A stretch of DNA of 64,000 nucleotides from Sphingobacteriaceae bacterium (GTDB lineage Bacteria > Bacteroidota > Bacteroidia > B-17B0 > Aurantibacillaceae), in assembly GCA_947453445.1 (NCBI GenBank), contig CANGGP010000012.1, forward strand, positions 1-64,000, written 5' to 3'. Shown in pieces: positions 1 to 6,891 of the stretch. Every line of letters begins with the position of its first letter. Position 1 is the stretch's first letter. The position numbers were made by a program, and so were the translations under genes. Under the pieces are notes generated by a model. That model saw only the letters and a program-made list of their open reading frames with translations, ran no database searches and was not told the origin of the DNA.

Positions 1-1
1 A

Positions 2-337
2 CAGGCATTGTTATTGAAGAAAAAAGACTGGTTGTATACCTGTTTGGATTTATACTATCGCCATGTGAAATCACATGGTACATTTACATGTGGATTTCGC
101 GGGGCAAACGAAACTTACCAAAGTACCGCAAATGGCTTCGACTGTTTTACGGGCTTAGGTTTCAAAATTAAAATCATTAGTCAACTGTATTTGAGTCCAG
201 AATTAGGTTTCCTGCTGATGAACAAAGCAGTTCAAAAAACAACTGTACCCAATACATTTGGAATTACCACTCAAGTGCATTATACAGAAACATCCTTATT
301 TCCACAGTTGAAGTGTCATCTAAGCGTAATGTTCTAA
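2..337 (+). CDS. C-terminal part of an outer-membrane beta-barrel protein (5' end outside window)
   Basis: The frame is open from the first bases of the window, so the true start lies upstream. About 111 residues are visible. They alternate aromatic and polar residues in strand-like blocks (LYTCLDLYYRH, GLGFKIKIISQLYLSPELGF) and end in phenylalanine (LKCHLSVMF), the usual terminal strand of Bacteroidota outer-membrane barrels. It converges with the SPFH/Arc pair on the other strand. The family cannot be named from this fragment; a porin-like or DUF3575/DUF6588-like barrel is possible. Confidence 0.6.
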   Translation, partial: QALLLKKKDWLYTCLDLYYRHVKSHGTFTCGFRGANETYQSTANGFDCFTGLGFKIKIISQLYLSPELGFLLMNKAVQKTTVPNTFGITTQVHYTETSLFPQLKCHLSVMF

Positions 338-355
338 TTAGTGCCAATTATGAAA

Positions 356-527
356 TTATTTTTTCTGCGGTGCTTTCGGTTTTATTCTTTTGTTTTCTTT
401 TAAACTTTGGTTCAGCATCCACTCTATTTGTCCGTTTACACTGCGAAATTCGTCAGCAGCCCATTTCTCAATGGCCTTCATGGTCTCTGCATCGATGCGC
501 AAGGCAAATGGTTTTTTTTTCTGACAT
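356..527 (-). pseudogene. Arc/CopG-type ribbon-helix-helix protein, frameshifted at a 9-A tract
   Basis: Reading leftward from 511 the frame gives PFALRIDAETMKAIEKW, then ADEFRSVNGQIEWMLNQ, the typical ribbon-helix-helix of the small Arc-family proteins that accompany SPFH genes in Bacteroidota. The natural start ATG-TCA-GAA (MSEKK) at 527 is in a different frame, because the poly-A run at 512-520 has nine A where eight would join the two parts. With eight A the product would be a 56-residue protein that matches the family from its first residue. The start lies 6 bases after the SPFH stop, so the pair is an operon. Possible explanations are a sequencing or assembly homopolymer error, a genuine frameshift, or transcriptional slippage on the A tract. 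Family recognition is firm; gene integrity is not. Confidence 0.75.
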
Positions 528-533
528 GCTTTT

Positions 534-1388
534 TTATTGACTTAAGGTTCCGGTATTGATTACAGGTTTGGTTTCACTATCACCACAAAGCACCACCATT
601 AAATTACTTACCATCACTGCTTTTCTGTCTTCATCAAATTCAATTATTTCTTTATCGGCCAATAATTTTAATGCGCTCTCAACCATACCAACTGCGCCTT
701 CCACAATTTTATGTCTTGCTGCTACAACAGCCGAAGCTTGCTGACGACGCAACATCGAGTGCGCAATTTCAGGGGCATAGGCCAAATAACCAATGCGTGA
801 TTCAACCACATCTATGCCGGCAATTTCTAAACGCTCGCTTACTTCACGCTCAAGGGCTTTGTTTACATCATCAAAATTGGTACTCAAGGTCACGGTTGCT
901 TTTTCATCTTCAAAATGATCGTATGGAAAAGAACCGGCCAATTTACGCACTGCCGAATCGGTTTGAATGCGGATAAAATCTTCATAATTATCCACTTCAA
1001 AAGTCGATTTAAAAGTGTCCTGCACTTTCCAAACCAAAATCACGGAGATTAAAATAGGATTTCCCATTTTATCATTCACTTTAATTTTTTCACTTTCAAA
1101 ATTTCTGGCACGTAAAGATAAACTGGTGCGGGTGTACAATGGATTAATCCAAAACAATCCATTGTCTTTTACACTGCCTTTGTACTTTCCAAAAAGCAAT
1201 AATACTTTGGCACTGTTCGGACTCACCACCATGAGGCCTTTTGCCAAAATCACAAAAATTGGCAGGAAAGAAATGATAAGGGCCGGCATTTTATTGGCAA
1301 GGCCAAATACCATCATGGCAATGCTAAGCAACAACAACACGATGGCAAAGTAACCATTAAACGGGCTGGTAATTTTTTCTGTTTTCAT
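534..1388 (-). CDS. SPFH/band 7 domain membrane protein
   Basis: This 284-residue protein has two hydrophobic segments near the N terminus (about 14-30 and 35-55), then the prohibitin/stomatin (SPFH) core: VVSPNSAKVLLLFGKYKGSV, a strand-rich region, and the amphipathic helix with Ala/Glu-rich repeats (QQASAVVAARHKIVEGAVG). The ending IEFDEDRKAVMVSNLMVVL is characteristic of the Bacteroidota version. SPFH proteins oligomerise into membrane microdomain scaffolds; the substrate of this subfamily is not known. It is transcribed with the Arc-type gene just downstream. A 19-bp palindrome 15 bases upstream of the start could be the operator for that regulator. Confidence 0.9.
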   Translation of the reverse strand: MKTEKITSPFNGYFAIVLLLLSIAMMVFGLANKMPALIISFLPIFVILAKGLMVVSPNSAKVLLLFGKYKGSVKDNGLFWINPLYTRTSLSLRARNFESEKIKVNDKMGNPILISVILVWKVQDTFKSTFEVDNYEDFIRIQTDSAVRKLAGSFPYDHFEDEKATVTLSTNFDDVNKALEREVSERLEIAGIDVVESRIGYLAYAPEIAHSMLRRQQASAVVAARHKIVEGAVGMVESALKLLADKEIIEFDEDRKAVMVSNLMVVLCGDSETKPVINTGTLSQ

Positions 1389-1402
1389 AACTAATATTTA
1401 AA

Positions 1403-1421
1403 TGATATCAAATTGATATCA
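1403..1421 (-). promoter_or_regulatory. 19-bp palindrome, candidate operator of the SPFH-Arc operon
   Basis: The sequence TGATATCAAATTGATATCA is a perfect inverted repeat around 1412. It is also two direct copies of the 8-bp palindrome TGATATCA spaced 11 bp centre to centre, about one helical turn. It lies 15-33 bp before the SPFH start codon. Arc-type ribbon-helix-helix dimers typically bind such paired half sites, and the operon encodes one, so autoregulation is a reasonable inference that the sequence alone does not prove. Confidence 0.55.
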
Positions 1422-1586
1422 CAAAAGTAAACAAAAAAACAGTCCCCGCGACAGAAAAATACAGCAAGGCCAATAAATTACATGAGCGGTTGCGGGTAAT
1501 GATGAATAGAATGACTTGAGGATTTAAATGAATTTAACGTTTAAAAAAGGATTTAATATTTACCTTAAACATAGAATTGCCTGCAC

Positions 1587-2192
1587 ATGAAAAAAGCGAA
1601 ACTATATTATTACGGATGGCTTATCTCCCTATTATCTGCCATCCCCGTGGCATTTAATGCCCAACAAAGCGGCAATGCCTCGCCCTACTTAAAAGCAAAC
1701 AAATTGTTTTTATCGGGTGAAACACCAAAAGTGGATGAATATTGCAAGGAAGAATTTATTGAAGATGGTTATTATGGCGCCCTTTATCTCACCAAAAAAG
1801 GCCATGTGATTTTTAATTTGAACAACGAAAAACAGGACACCATGCGATACTTCTGGGGCGACTATCAATTGCAGGGTTCCCAAATTAAAATACAATTGCA
1901 CCACGAATTTTATTATCCCGGCAAATGGGATGCCAGTTGGATAGCAGACGATCCGGATTATAAAAAAGGAAAAGTGCGATCAGTGAATTTGCCCGGCATC
2001 ACCCTGCTTAAAACCCATTGCGATTCATTGTCATATTACAACGTATACAGCAAACAAGAACAAATGTCGGCCGCCAAAAGAACGGATAAACTAAAACCAA
2101 AAGGCTTGTACTTTTTTCCCTATTATGAAACCAAGGAGATGAAATTTTATACCTGGTTTTATAAGCAGGTGCCGGTATTGGCAAATTTGTAA
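1587..2192 (+). CDS. Hypothetical secreted protein
   Basis: The product is 201 residues, with a likely Sec signal peptide (KKAKLYYYGWLISLLSAIPVAFNAQ, cleavage after about residue 25). The mature part contains short aromatic strands (GYYGALYLTKKGHVIFNL, YFWGDYQLQGSQIKIQLHH) like a small beta-sandwich or lipocalin-like fold. It has three Cys and no lipobox or T9SS sorting tail. I do not recognise the family. It stands alone upstream of two DUF1801 genes. Confidence 0.6.
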   Translation: MKKAKLYYYGWLISLLSAIPVAFNAQQSGNASPYLKANKLFLSGETPKVDEYCKEEFIEDGYYGALYLTKKGHVIFNLNNEKQDTMRYFWGDYQLQGSQIKIQLHHEFYYPGKWDASWIADDPDYKKGKVRSVNLPGITLLKTHCDSLSYYNVYSKQEQMSAAKRTDKLKPKGLYFFPYYETKEMKFYTWFYKQVPVLANL

Positions 2193-2226
2193 TCAGCAAA
2201 ATGATAGTTATTTTTAATCATTCATT

Positions 2227-2631
2227 ATGGCAAAGGCAGAATTAAAAACCAAAAAAACAGCGCTAAGTGTTGAGGATTTTATAAAAAAAATACCCGAGGC
2301 ACAAAAACAAAAAGACGCCAAAACAATTATGGGCATGATGGAAAAGGCCACCAAGGCCAAAGCCAAAATGTGGGGCACAGCCATTATTGGTTTTGGTGAT
2401 CAGCATTTGGTTTACGATAGCGGTCGCGAACTCGATTGGTTTTTAATGGGCTTTTCGCCGCGCAAACAAAACCTTACTTTGTATATACCGGGCACAGTGC
2501 AAAACCAACAAAGCTTATTGGCTAAATTGGGCAAACACAAAACAGGTAAGGGTTGTTTGTACATCAATTCCCTGGCCGATATCGACCAAAAAGTTTTGGA
2601 AGACATCATCAAAAAATCGCTTAAAAAATAA
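2227..2631 (+). CDS. DUF1801 (YdhG-like) domain protein
   Basis: This 134-residue cytoplasmic protein has a Lys-rich N terminus, then the DUF1801 fold: SVEDFIKKIPEAQKQKDAK, WGTAIIGFGDQHLVYDSGRE, WFLMGFSPRKQNLTLYIPG, and a C-terminal helix (DIDQKVLEDIIKKSLKK). Length and motif order fit the family, whose biochemical role is not established. The neighbour at 2707 carries a second DUF1801 domain of a different subtype. Confidence 0.8.
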   Translation: MAKAELKTKKTALSVEDFIKKIPEAQKQKDAKTIMGMMEKATKAKAKMWGTAIIGFGDQHLVYDSGRELDWFLMGFSPRKQNLTLYIPGTVQNQQSLLAKLGKHKTGKGCLYINSLADIDQKVLEDIIKKSLKK

Positions 2632-2706
2632 ATGCAGATTTTTCGGCCGAATGATTTCATTCATTAGAAAGGTTTTTTTTGTACTTTCATTTCAGCAAAA
2701 AAGCCT

Positions 2707-3381
2707 ATGACACAGCAACGTTCTATAGCAGTGGATGCCTACATCGCAAAATTTCCACCTGCCACACAAGCCAAATTACAAGCACTCCGCGAATTGATTT
2801 TAAAAACAGTGCCCGAAGCAGAGGAAGTAATCAGTTATGGCATGCCTGCTTATAAAGTAAACACCATTCTGGTATTTTTTGCCGGCTACGCAAACCACAT
2901 TGGTTTTTATCCCACCGGTGCCGGCATTGCGGCTTTTCAAAAAGAAATCAGTGGCTATAAAAATTCAAAAGGTGCCGTGCAATTTGAAATTGATAAAAAA
3001 TTGCCACTGACGCTGATTAAAAAAATGGTAAAATACCGACAAGCCCAGGATGCCGCAAAAGCGAGCAAAAAGAAAATTTTAAAAACCTGTCGCAAAGGCC
3101 ATCAATTTTATAAAAGCAGCGATTGTTTATCATGTCCTGAATGTGAAAAAACAAACAAAGCCAAGGCAAAAATGTTTGCCTCATTCAGCGCCCCTGCGCG
3201 CAGGGCCCTAAAAACTGCAGGCATCCAAAACATCAAGCAGTTATCGACTTTCAGCCAAGAAGATATTCTAAACTTACATGGCATTGGCAAAACCAGCCTT
3301 CCGAAACTACGCCTATTGCTCAAACAAGAAGATCTAGCTTTTAAGAAGGTTTCGGTTTCAAAATCTAAATCCAATAAATAG
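2707..3381 (+). CDS. DUF1801 domain fused to a zinc-ribbon-like motif and a helix-hairpin-helix domain
   Basis: The protein has 224 residues. Residues about 5-115 form a DUF1801/YdhG domain (YIAKFPPATQAKLQALRELI, EEVISYGMPAYKV, GFYPTGAGI). A Cys/His cluster follows at about 127-146 (CRKGHQFYKSSDCLSCPECE), which looks able to bind a metal. Residues about 155-210 resemble the RNA polymerase alpha C-terminal helix-hairpin-helix (SAPARRALKTAGI, LSTFSQEDILNLHGIGKTSL). This domain order suggests nucleic-acid contact. The stop overlaps the next gene's GTG start by one base (TAGTG), implying translational coupling. Confidence 0.8.
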   Translation: MTQQRSIAVDAYIAKFPPATQAKLQALRELILKTVPEAEEVISYGMPAYKVNTILVFFAGYANHIGFYPTGAGIAAFQKEISGYKNSKGAVQFEIDKKLPLTLIKKMVKYRQAQDAAKASKKKILKTCRKGHQFYKSSDCLSCPECEKTNKAKAKMFASFSAPARRALKTAGIQNIKQLSTFSQEDILNLHGIGKTSLPKLRLLLKQEDLAFKKVSVSKSKSNK

Positions 3382-4502
3382 TGTTGACAGCCTCAGCTTG
3401 GCATAAGGGCCATAAGGACCGGGTATTTGGTCTGGATGTACTGCGCGCCGCAGCAATTATTTTTGTGATGTGGTCGCATGGCCATATTTACAGCAAGCAA
3501 TTGTTGGATGTGCAGTATTACCGTTGGCTAATGTGGGATGGCGTGGGTTTGTTTTTTGTATTGAGCGGCTTTTTAATCGGACAGATACTCATCAACATTG
3601 TTTTACAAAACGAATTTAATTTTAAAACACTCATGCATTTTTGGTGGCGCAGGTGGTTTCGTACTTTGCCACTTTATTACTTGGTACTAACGGTTTTAGT
3701 ATTGTTGTATTTTGTCGCCCACAAATGTTTACCGCCAAATGTGATTGCATTTTATACATTTACCCAATGCTTTGCATGGCCACACCCCTTATTTTTTGGG
3801 GAAGCCTGGAGTCTGGCTGTTGAAGAATGGTTTTACATTTTGTTACCGGTGGCTTTGTTTTTGGTTTTTCGATTTCGTGGAGACAAAAAAAAGCAATTGG
3901 CCTTGGTGATTTTTGCACTTTGTTTGCTGGGTACAATTATCAGAACATACAAAGCGGCCGGAAAAGATTATTTAGCGGACAATACCTTTGGTGTAGAAAT
4001 CATGAAGCAGGTCATCACGCGATTAGACAGCATTATGTATGGGGTCATTGCCGCCTGGTTTTTGATCTTTAAAAAAGAACAGTTCTTTCAATTTAAAAAT
4101 ACATTTTTTGTTTTCGGTTTAATGCTCATGTTTGTTTCGGTGGCCATGATACACTACTCCCATTTTTTTCACAACTACTTGTATTATAGTTTTACCGCCA
4201 TAGCGGTGATGTGCTTATTGCCCAAACTCAGCAGCCTGCAAACAGCTTCAGGCAAAGTGTCACAAGGCATACAATTTATTAGTGTAATATCTTACAGCAT
4301 GTACTTAAGTAATTTTATGCTGGTGCAAAGGGGCTTAATGCCGGTGGTGATAAAATACGGGCATTTAAATCCGGAGCAACACAAAATGCACAGTGCCCTT
4401 TGTTTGATCTTGTTTTGGCTTTTCACCTTGATGCTATCTTATTTGTTTTACCGCTTTTGGGAAAAACCATTTTTAAACTGGCGACTTCGATTGCTCAAAT
4501 AA
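3381..4502 (+). CDS. Acyltransferase 3 family (OafA/YrhL-type) membrane protein
   Basis: This 373-residue polytopic protein has about ten transmembrane helices. The acyltransferase-3 signature is clear: GLDVLRAAAIIFVMWSHGH near residue 17 with the conserved His, the Arg-rich loop WWRRWFRTLPLYY, and GEAWSLAVEEWFYILLPVAL. Such enzymes O-acylate surface glycans or lipids with acetyl or similar groups. The start is GTG at 3381, overlapping the preceding stop; a TTG follows directly. No glycan cluster lies beside it, so its acceptor is unknown. Confidence 0.88.
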   Translation: MLTASAWHKGHKDRVFGLDVLRAAAIIFVMWSHGHIYSKQLLDVQYYRWLMWDGVGLFFVLSGFLIGQILINIVLQNEFNFKTLMHFWWRRWFRTLPLYYLVLTVLVLLYFVAHKCLPPNVIAFYTFTQCFAWPHPLFFGEAWSLAVEEWFYILLPVALFLVFRFRGDKKKQLALVIFALCLLGTIIRTYKAAGKDYLADNTFGVEIMKQVITRLDSIMYGVIAAWFLIFKKEQFFQFKNTFFVFGLMLMFVSVAMIHYSHFFHNYLYYSFTAIAVMCLLPKLSSLQTASGKVSQGIQFISVISYSMYLSNFMLVQRGLMPVVIKYGHLNPEQHKMHSALCLILFWLFTLMLSYLFYRFWEKPFLNWRLRLLK

Positions 4503-4622
4503 ACAAGTGATAAAGTGTAATTATTCGTGTTTAAGACGCTTCAAGACCAAAGTTAAAATTCTCTGAAGCGATGGTGTTTTGTGAAGAATGCCTTATCTTT
4601 AAAGACAGCAAAAAAAATCGAC

Positions 4623-5279
4623 ATGAACATAGGCATTTTAGGAACAGGCAATGTGGGTGATACCATTGGCAGCAGGTTAATTGAATTAGGTCACAGCGTG
4701 ATGATGGGCTCACGCACTGCAGACAATGCCAAGGCTGCGGCTTTTGTGGCAAAACATGAAGGCAAAGCAAGCGCGGGCACATTTGCGCAAGCAGCCGCAT
4801 TTGGCGACATACTTTTTAATTGTACGCGCGGCGAACATGCTGTAACAATCATAGAAAGCATAGCAGATATCTGCAGCAATAAAATTTTAATAGATCTTAC
4901 CAATCCCCTCGATTTTACCAAGGGCTCACCGCCTTGTTTAATCCCGAGTTTAAGCAACACGTATTCATTGGGTGAAGCCATTCAAAAAGCGGCTCCGCAA
5001 GCCCATGTGGTGAAAACCTTTAATACAATGTGGTGCGGCATCATGGTGAATCCAATGCTGATTGGTGGTGGTGACCACATTAATTATGTGTGTGGAAACG
5101 ATCATACCGCCAAGCAAAAAGTAAAAGAATTGCTTATTACTTTTGGTTGGAAAAAAGAAAATTTGATGGACCTAGGCGACATTAGCAATGCCCGCGCAAC
5201 AGAAGCCATTTTGCCCATTTGGATCAGGGTTTGGGCAGGTACAAAAAACAATGCCTTCAATTACCGCATCGTGAGTTAA
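4623..5279 (+). CDS. NADP-dependent oxidoreductase, F420H2:NADP-reductase-like fold
   Basis: This 218-residue protein opens with a Rossmann dinucleotide motif right at the start (MNIGILGTGNVGDTIGSRL), followed by GHSVMMGSRTADNAK, whose Arg suits binding the NADP 2'-phosphate. Next come DILFNCTRGEHAV, LIDLTNPLDFT, and HVVKTFNTMWCGIMVNP, all features of the NpdG/F420-dependent NADP reductase family, often annotated simply as NAD(P)-binding. An in-frame ATG 42 bases upstream would add a non-conserved tail, so the internal ATG at the Rossmann motif is chosen. TATCTTTA about 28 bases upstream is one base off the TAnnTTTG promoter box. Confidence 0.85.
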   Translation: MNIGILGTGNVGDTIGSRLIELGHSVMMGSRTADNAKAAAFVAKHEGKASAGTFAQAAAFGDILFNCTRGEHAVTIIESIADICSNKILIDLTNPLDFTKGSPPCLIPSLSNTYSLGEAIQKAAPQAHVVKTFNTMWCGIMVNPMLIGGGDHINYVCGNDHTAKQKVKELLITFGWKKENLMDLGDISNARATEAILPIWIRVWAGTKNNAFNYRIVS

Positions 5280-5294
5280 TACCACTAAATAATT

Positions 5295-6044
5295 TTGAAA
5301 ACTACCTGTCATAAATTTTTCATTTTCTGTGTCGGATTATTATTCGTGCAATCCTTATCAGCTCAAGTGTTCAAGGTTCAAACCCGTGAATTTTCACCTT
5401 ACTTGGTGCAAAACAATGCCACTTTTAATCAAACACCTTTAACCGGCACAAAAGTTCAAAAGGATTTTGACATCATTAATTTAACAGCGCTCAATCAGGA
5501 TGTCATTGTGCGTAAAATTGAAATTTTATTAAATGTGGTTTCCAACATCGACAAAGCATTGGCCTCCTATTGTTTTGGTGTGAATTGCCACGGCGCAGAA
5601 GTATTTGCCGACACTGTTACTTTTTTACCCAACCAAAGTGTGGCACTCGAAATTGATTTTATTGAAGCCAGTGCCCCAGGAAATAGTTTAATTCGTTACC
5701 AGGTCATCAATAAAAATAATCTAAGCGAACAGTTGAATATATACATGAATTACGCAGGTGTATTGGCCATTCAAAATTACGAATCAAACAAACGCTCCTT
5801 TTTACTGTATCCAAATCCCGCGAAAGGCGCATTGTTTTTATTAAATACAGGTGAACTTAAAAATGAAGCATTACAATTACAAATTAAAGATGTGCTGGGA
5901 AAAGTGCTGGTAAATCAGGCGGCGAATTTCAGTGCTTCAGATCTTTTAAACTTACCCATTGCTAATTTACCGGCCGGACTTTATTCGCTTGAATTAAAGG
6001 CATCAGAAAACACCATTTTTACTCAGAAATTAATCATTGACTAA
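5295..6044 (+). CDS. T9SS-exported protein with CFGxNC motif
   Basis: The protein has 249 residues and starts at TTG, followed at once by a signal peptide (KTTCHKFFIFCVGLLFVQSLSAQ). The middle is an Ig-like beta-sandwich containing the Cys pair CFGVNCHG near residue 94. The last 75 residues form a type A T9SS sorting domain (LYPNPAKGALFLL, LPAGLYSLEL, TQKLIID). It is paralogous to the next gene and, with it, precedes an Omp28-like gene. A role at the cell surface is inferred; the binding partner is unknown. Confidence 0.82.
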   Translation: MKTTCHKFFIFCVGLLFVQSLSAQVFKVQTREFSPYLVQNNATFNQTPLTGTKVQKDFDIINLTALNQDVIVRKIEILLNVVSNIDKALASYCFGVNCHGAEVFADTVTFLPNQSVALEIDFIEASAPGNSLIRYQVINKNNLSEQLNIYMNYAGVLAIQNYESNKRSFLLYPNPAKGALFLLNTGELKNEALQLQIKDVLGKVLVNQAANFSASDLLNLPIANLPAGLYSLELKASENTIFTQKLIID

Positions 6045-6136
6045 CCGCAAAATTTGACCGATTCGCCGCAATCGTATTTGCCAAGAAGGTCAAACATTAG
6101 ACCAAATTTATTTTGTACCTTGTTAAACTAATCGTC

Positions 6137-6886
6137 ATGAAAAATAAACTCATTGCATTGCTGTTTTTAGGGCCGCTATTTTTTTCAGCCCAAACATCTA
6201 CTTTTCAAATAAAAGACAATAACAATAACGGCGCACAGGTTAACGACGGCGCTATTTTTTATCATCCCACACAAAATTTTGGACCAACCATTAACCATGA
6301 ATTTGAAATAAAAAATGTGAGTGCAAGCACACTTAGTTTATCACTGCGTAAATATGAAGATTTGCTAAATACCGTGAACATGAACAACAACGATGTGGCA
6401 CAAGCCTATTTTTGTTTTGGCACCAATTGTTTACCGGCTTCTGTGTTAAGTTATTCAATTGAATTGGCACCCGGCGAAAGCACTTTGTTAGAAGCCAAAT
6501 TCGACGAGGCCAGTATTGCCGGTCATTCGCAGGTACGCTTTAAATTCAATAACAAAGTCAACACAAGCGATGCTTTAACCCTTACTTTAAAATACGATAG
6601 CAATGTGGGTATCATTGAAGCAGCAAAAAACACCGATGCACATTTTTTTATTTATCCAAATCCTGCAACAAACGCAGTTAACATTGTAAACGCTTACGAA
6701 AACGACGCCATACAACAAATTCAAGTAATAGATGCCTCAGGCAAAACAATCATGCTGTTGAACCAATCAACTGTGTCAAGCACAAACCAAATCACATTGC
6801 CTTTAGATCAATTGAGCATGGGCATTTATTTCCTAAACATCCAAACACAAACCCAAAGTTTCCATAAAAAAATAATTATAAATTAA
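6137..6886 (+). CDS. T9SS-exported protein with CFGxNC motif, paralogue of the preceding gene
   Basis: The product has 249 residues. I chose the ATG at 6137 because it gives a clean signal peptide (KNKLIALLFLGPLFFSAQ); a TTG 24 bases upstream is in frame but less likely. Residues about 20-165 align with the previous protein, sharing EFEIKNVSASTLSLSLRK, YFCFGTNCLPAS and the EASIAGHSQVRFKF segment. The C-terminal sorting domain runs IYPNPATNAVNIV to SFHKKIIIN. The downstream Omp28-like gene starts 5 bases after the stop, so the two are probably one transcript. Confidence 0.84.
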   Translation: MKNKLIALLFLGPLFFSAQTSTFQIKDNNNNGAQVNDGAIFYHPTQNFGPTINHEFEIKNVSASTLSLSLRKYEDLLNTVNMNNNDVAQAYFCFGTNCLPASVLSYSIELAPGESTLLEAKFDEASIAGHSQVRFKFNNKVNTSDALTLTLKYDSNVGIIEAAKNTDAHFFIYPNPATNAVNIVNAYENDAIQQIQVIDASGKTIMLLNQSTVSSTNQITLPLDQLSMGIYFLNIQTQTQSFHKKIIIN

Positions 6887-6891
6887 TAAAA

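Noticed and set aside
4581-4622. Upstream start of the NADP oxidoreductase
   Set aside because: The extra 14 residues precede the Rossmann motif, are not family-like, and overlap the probable promoter.
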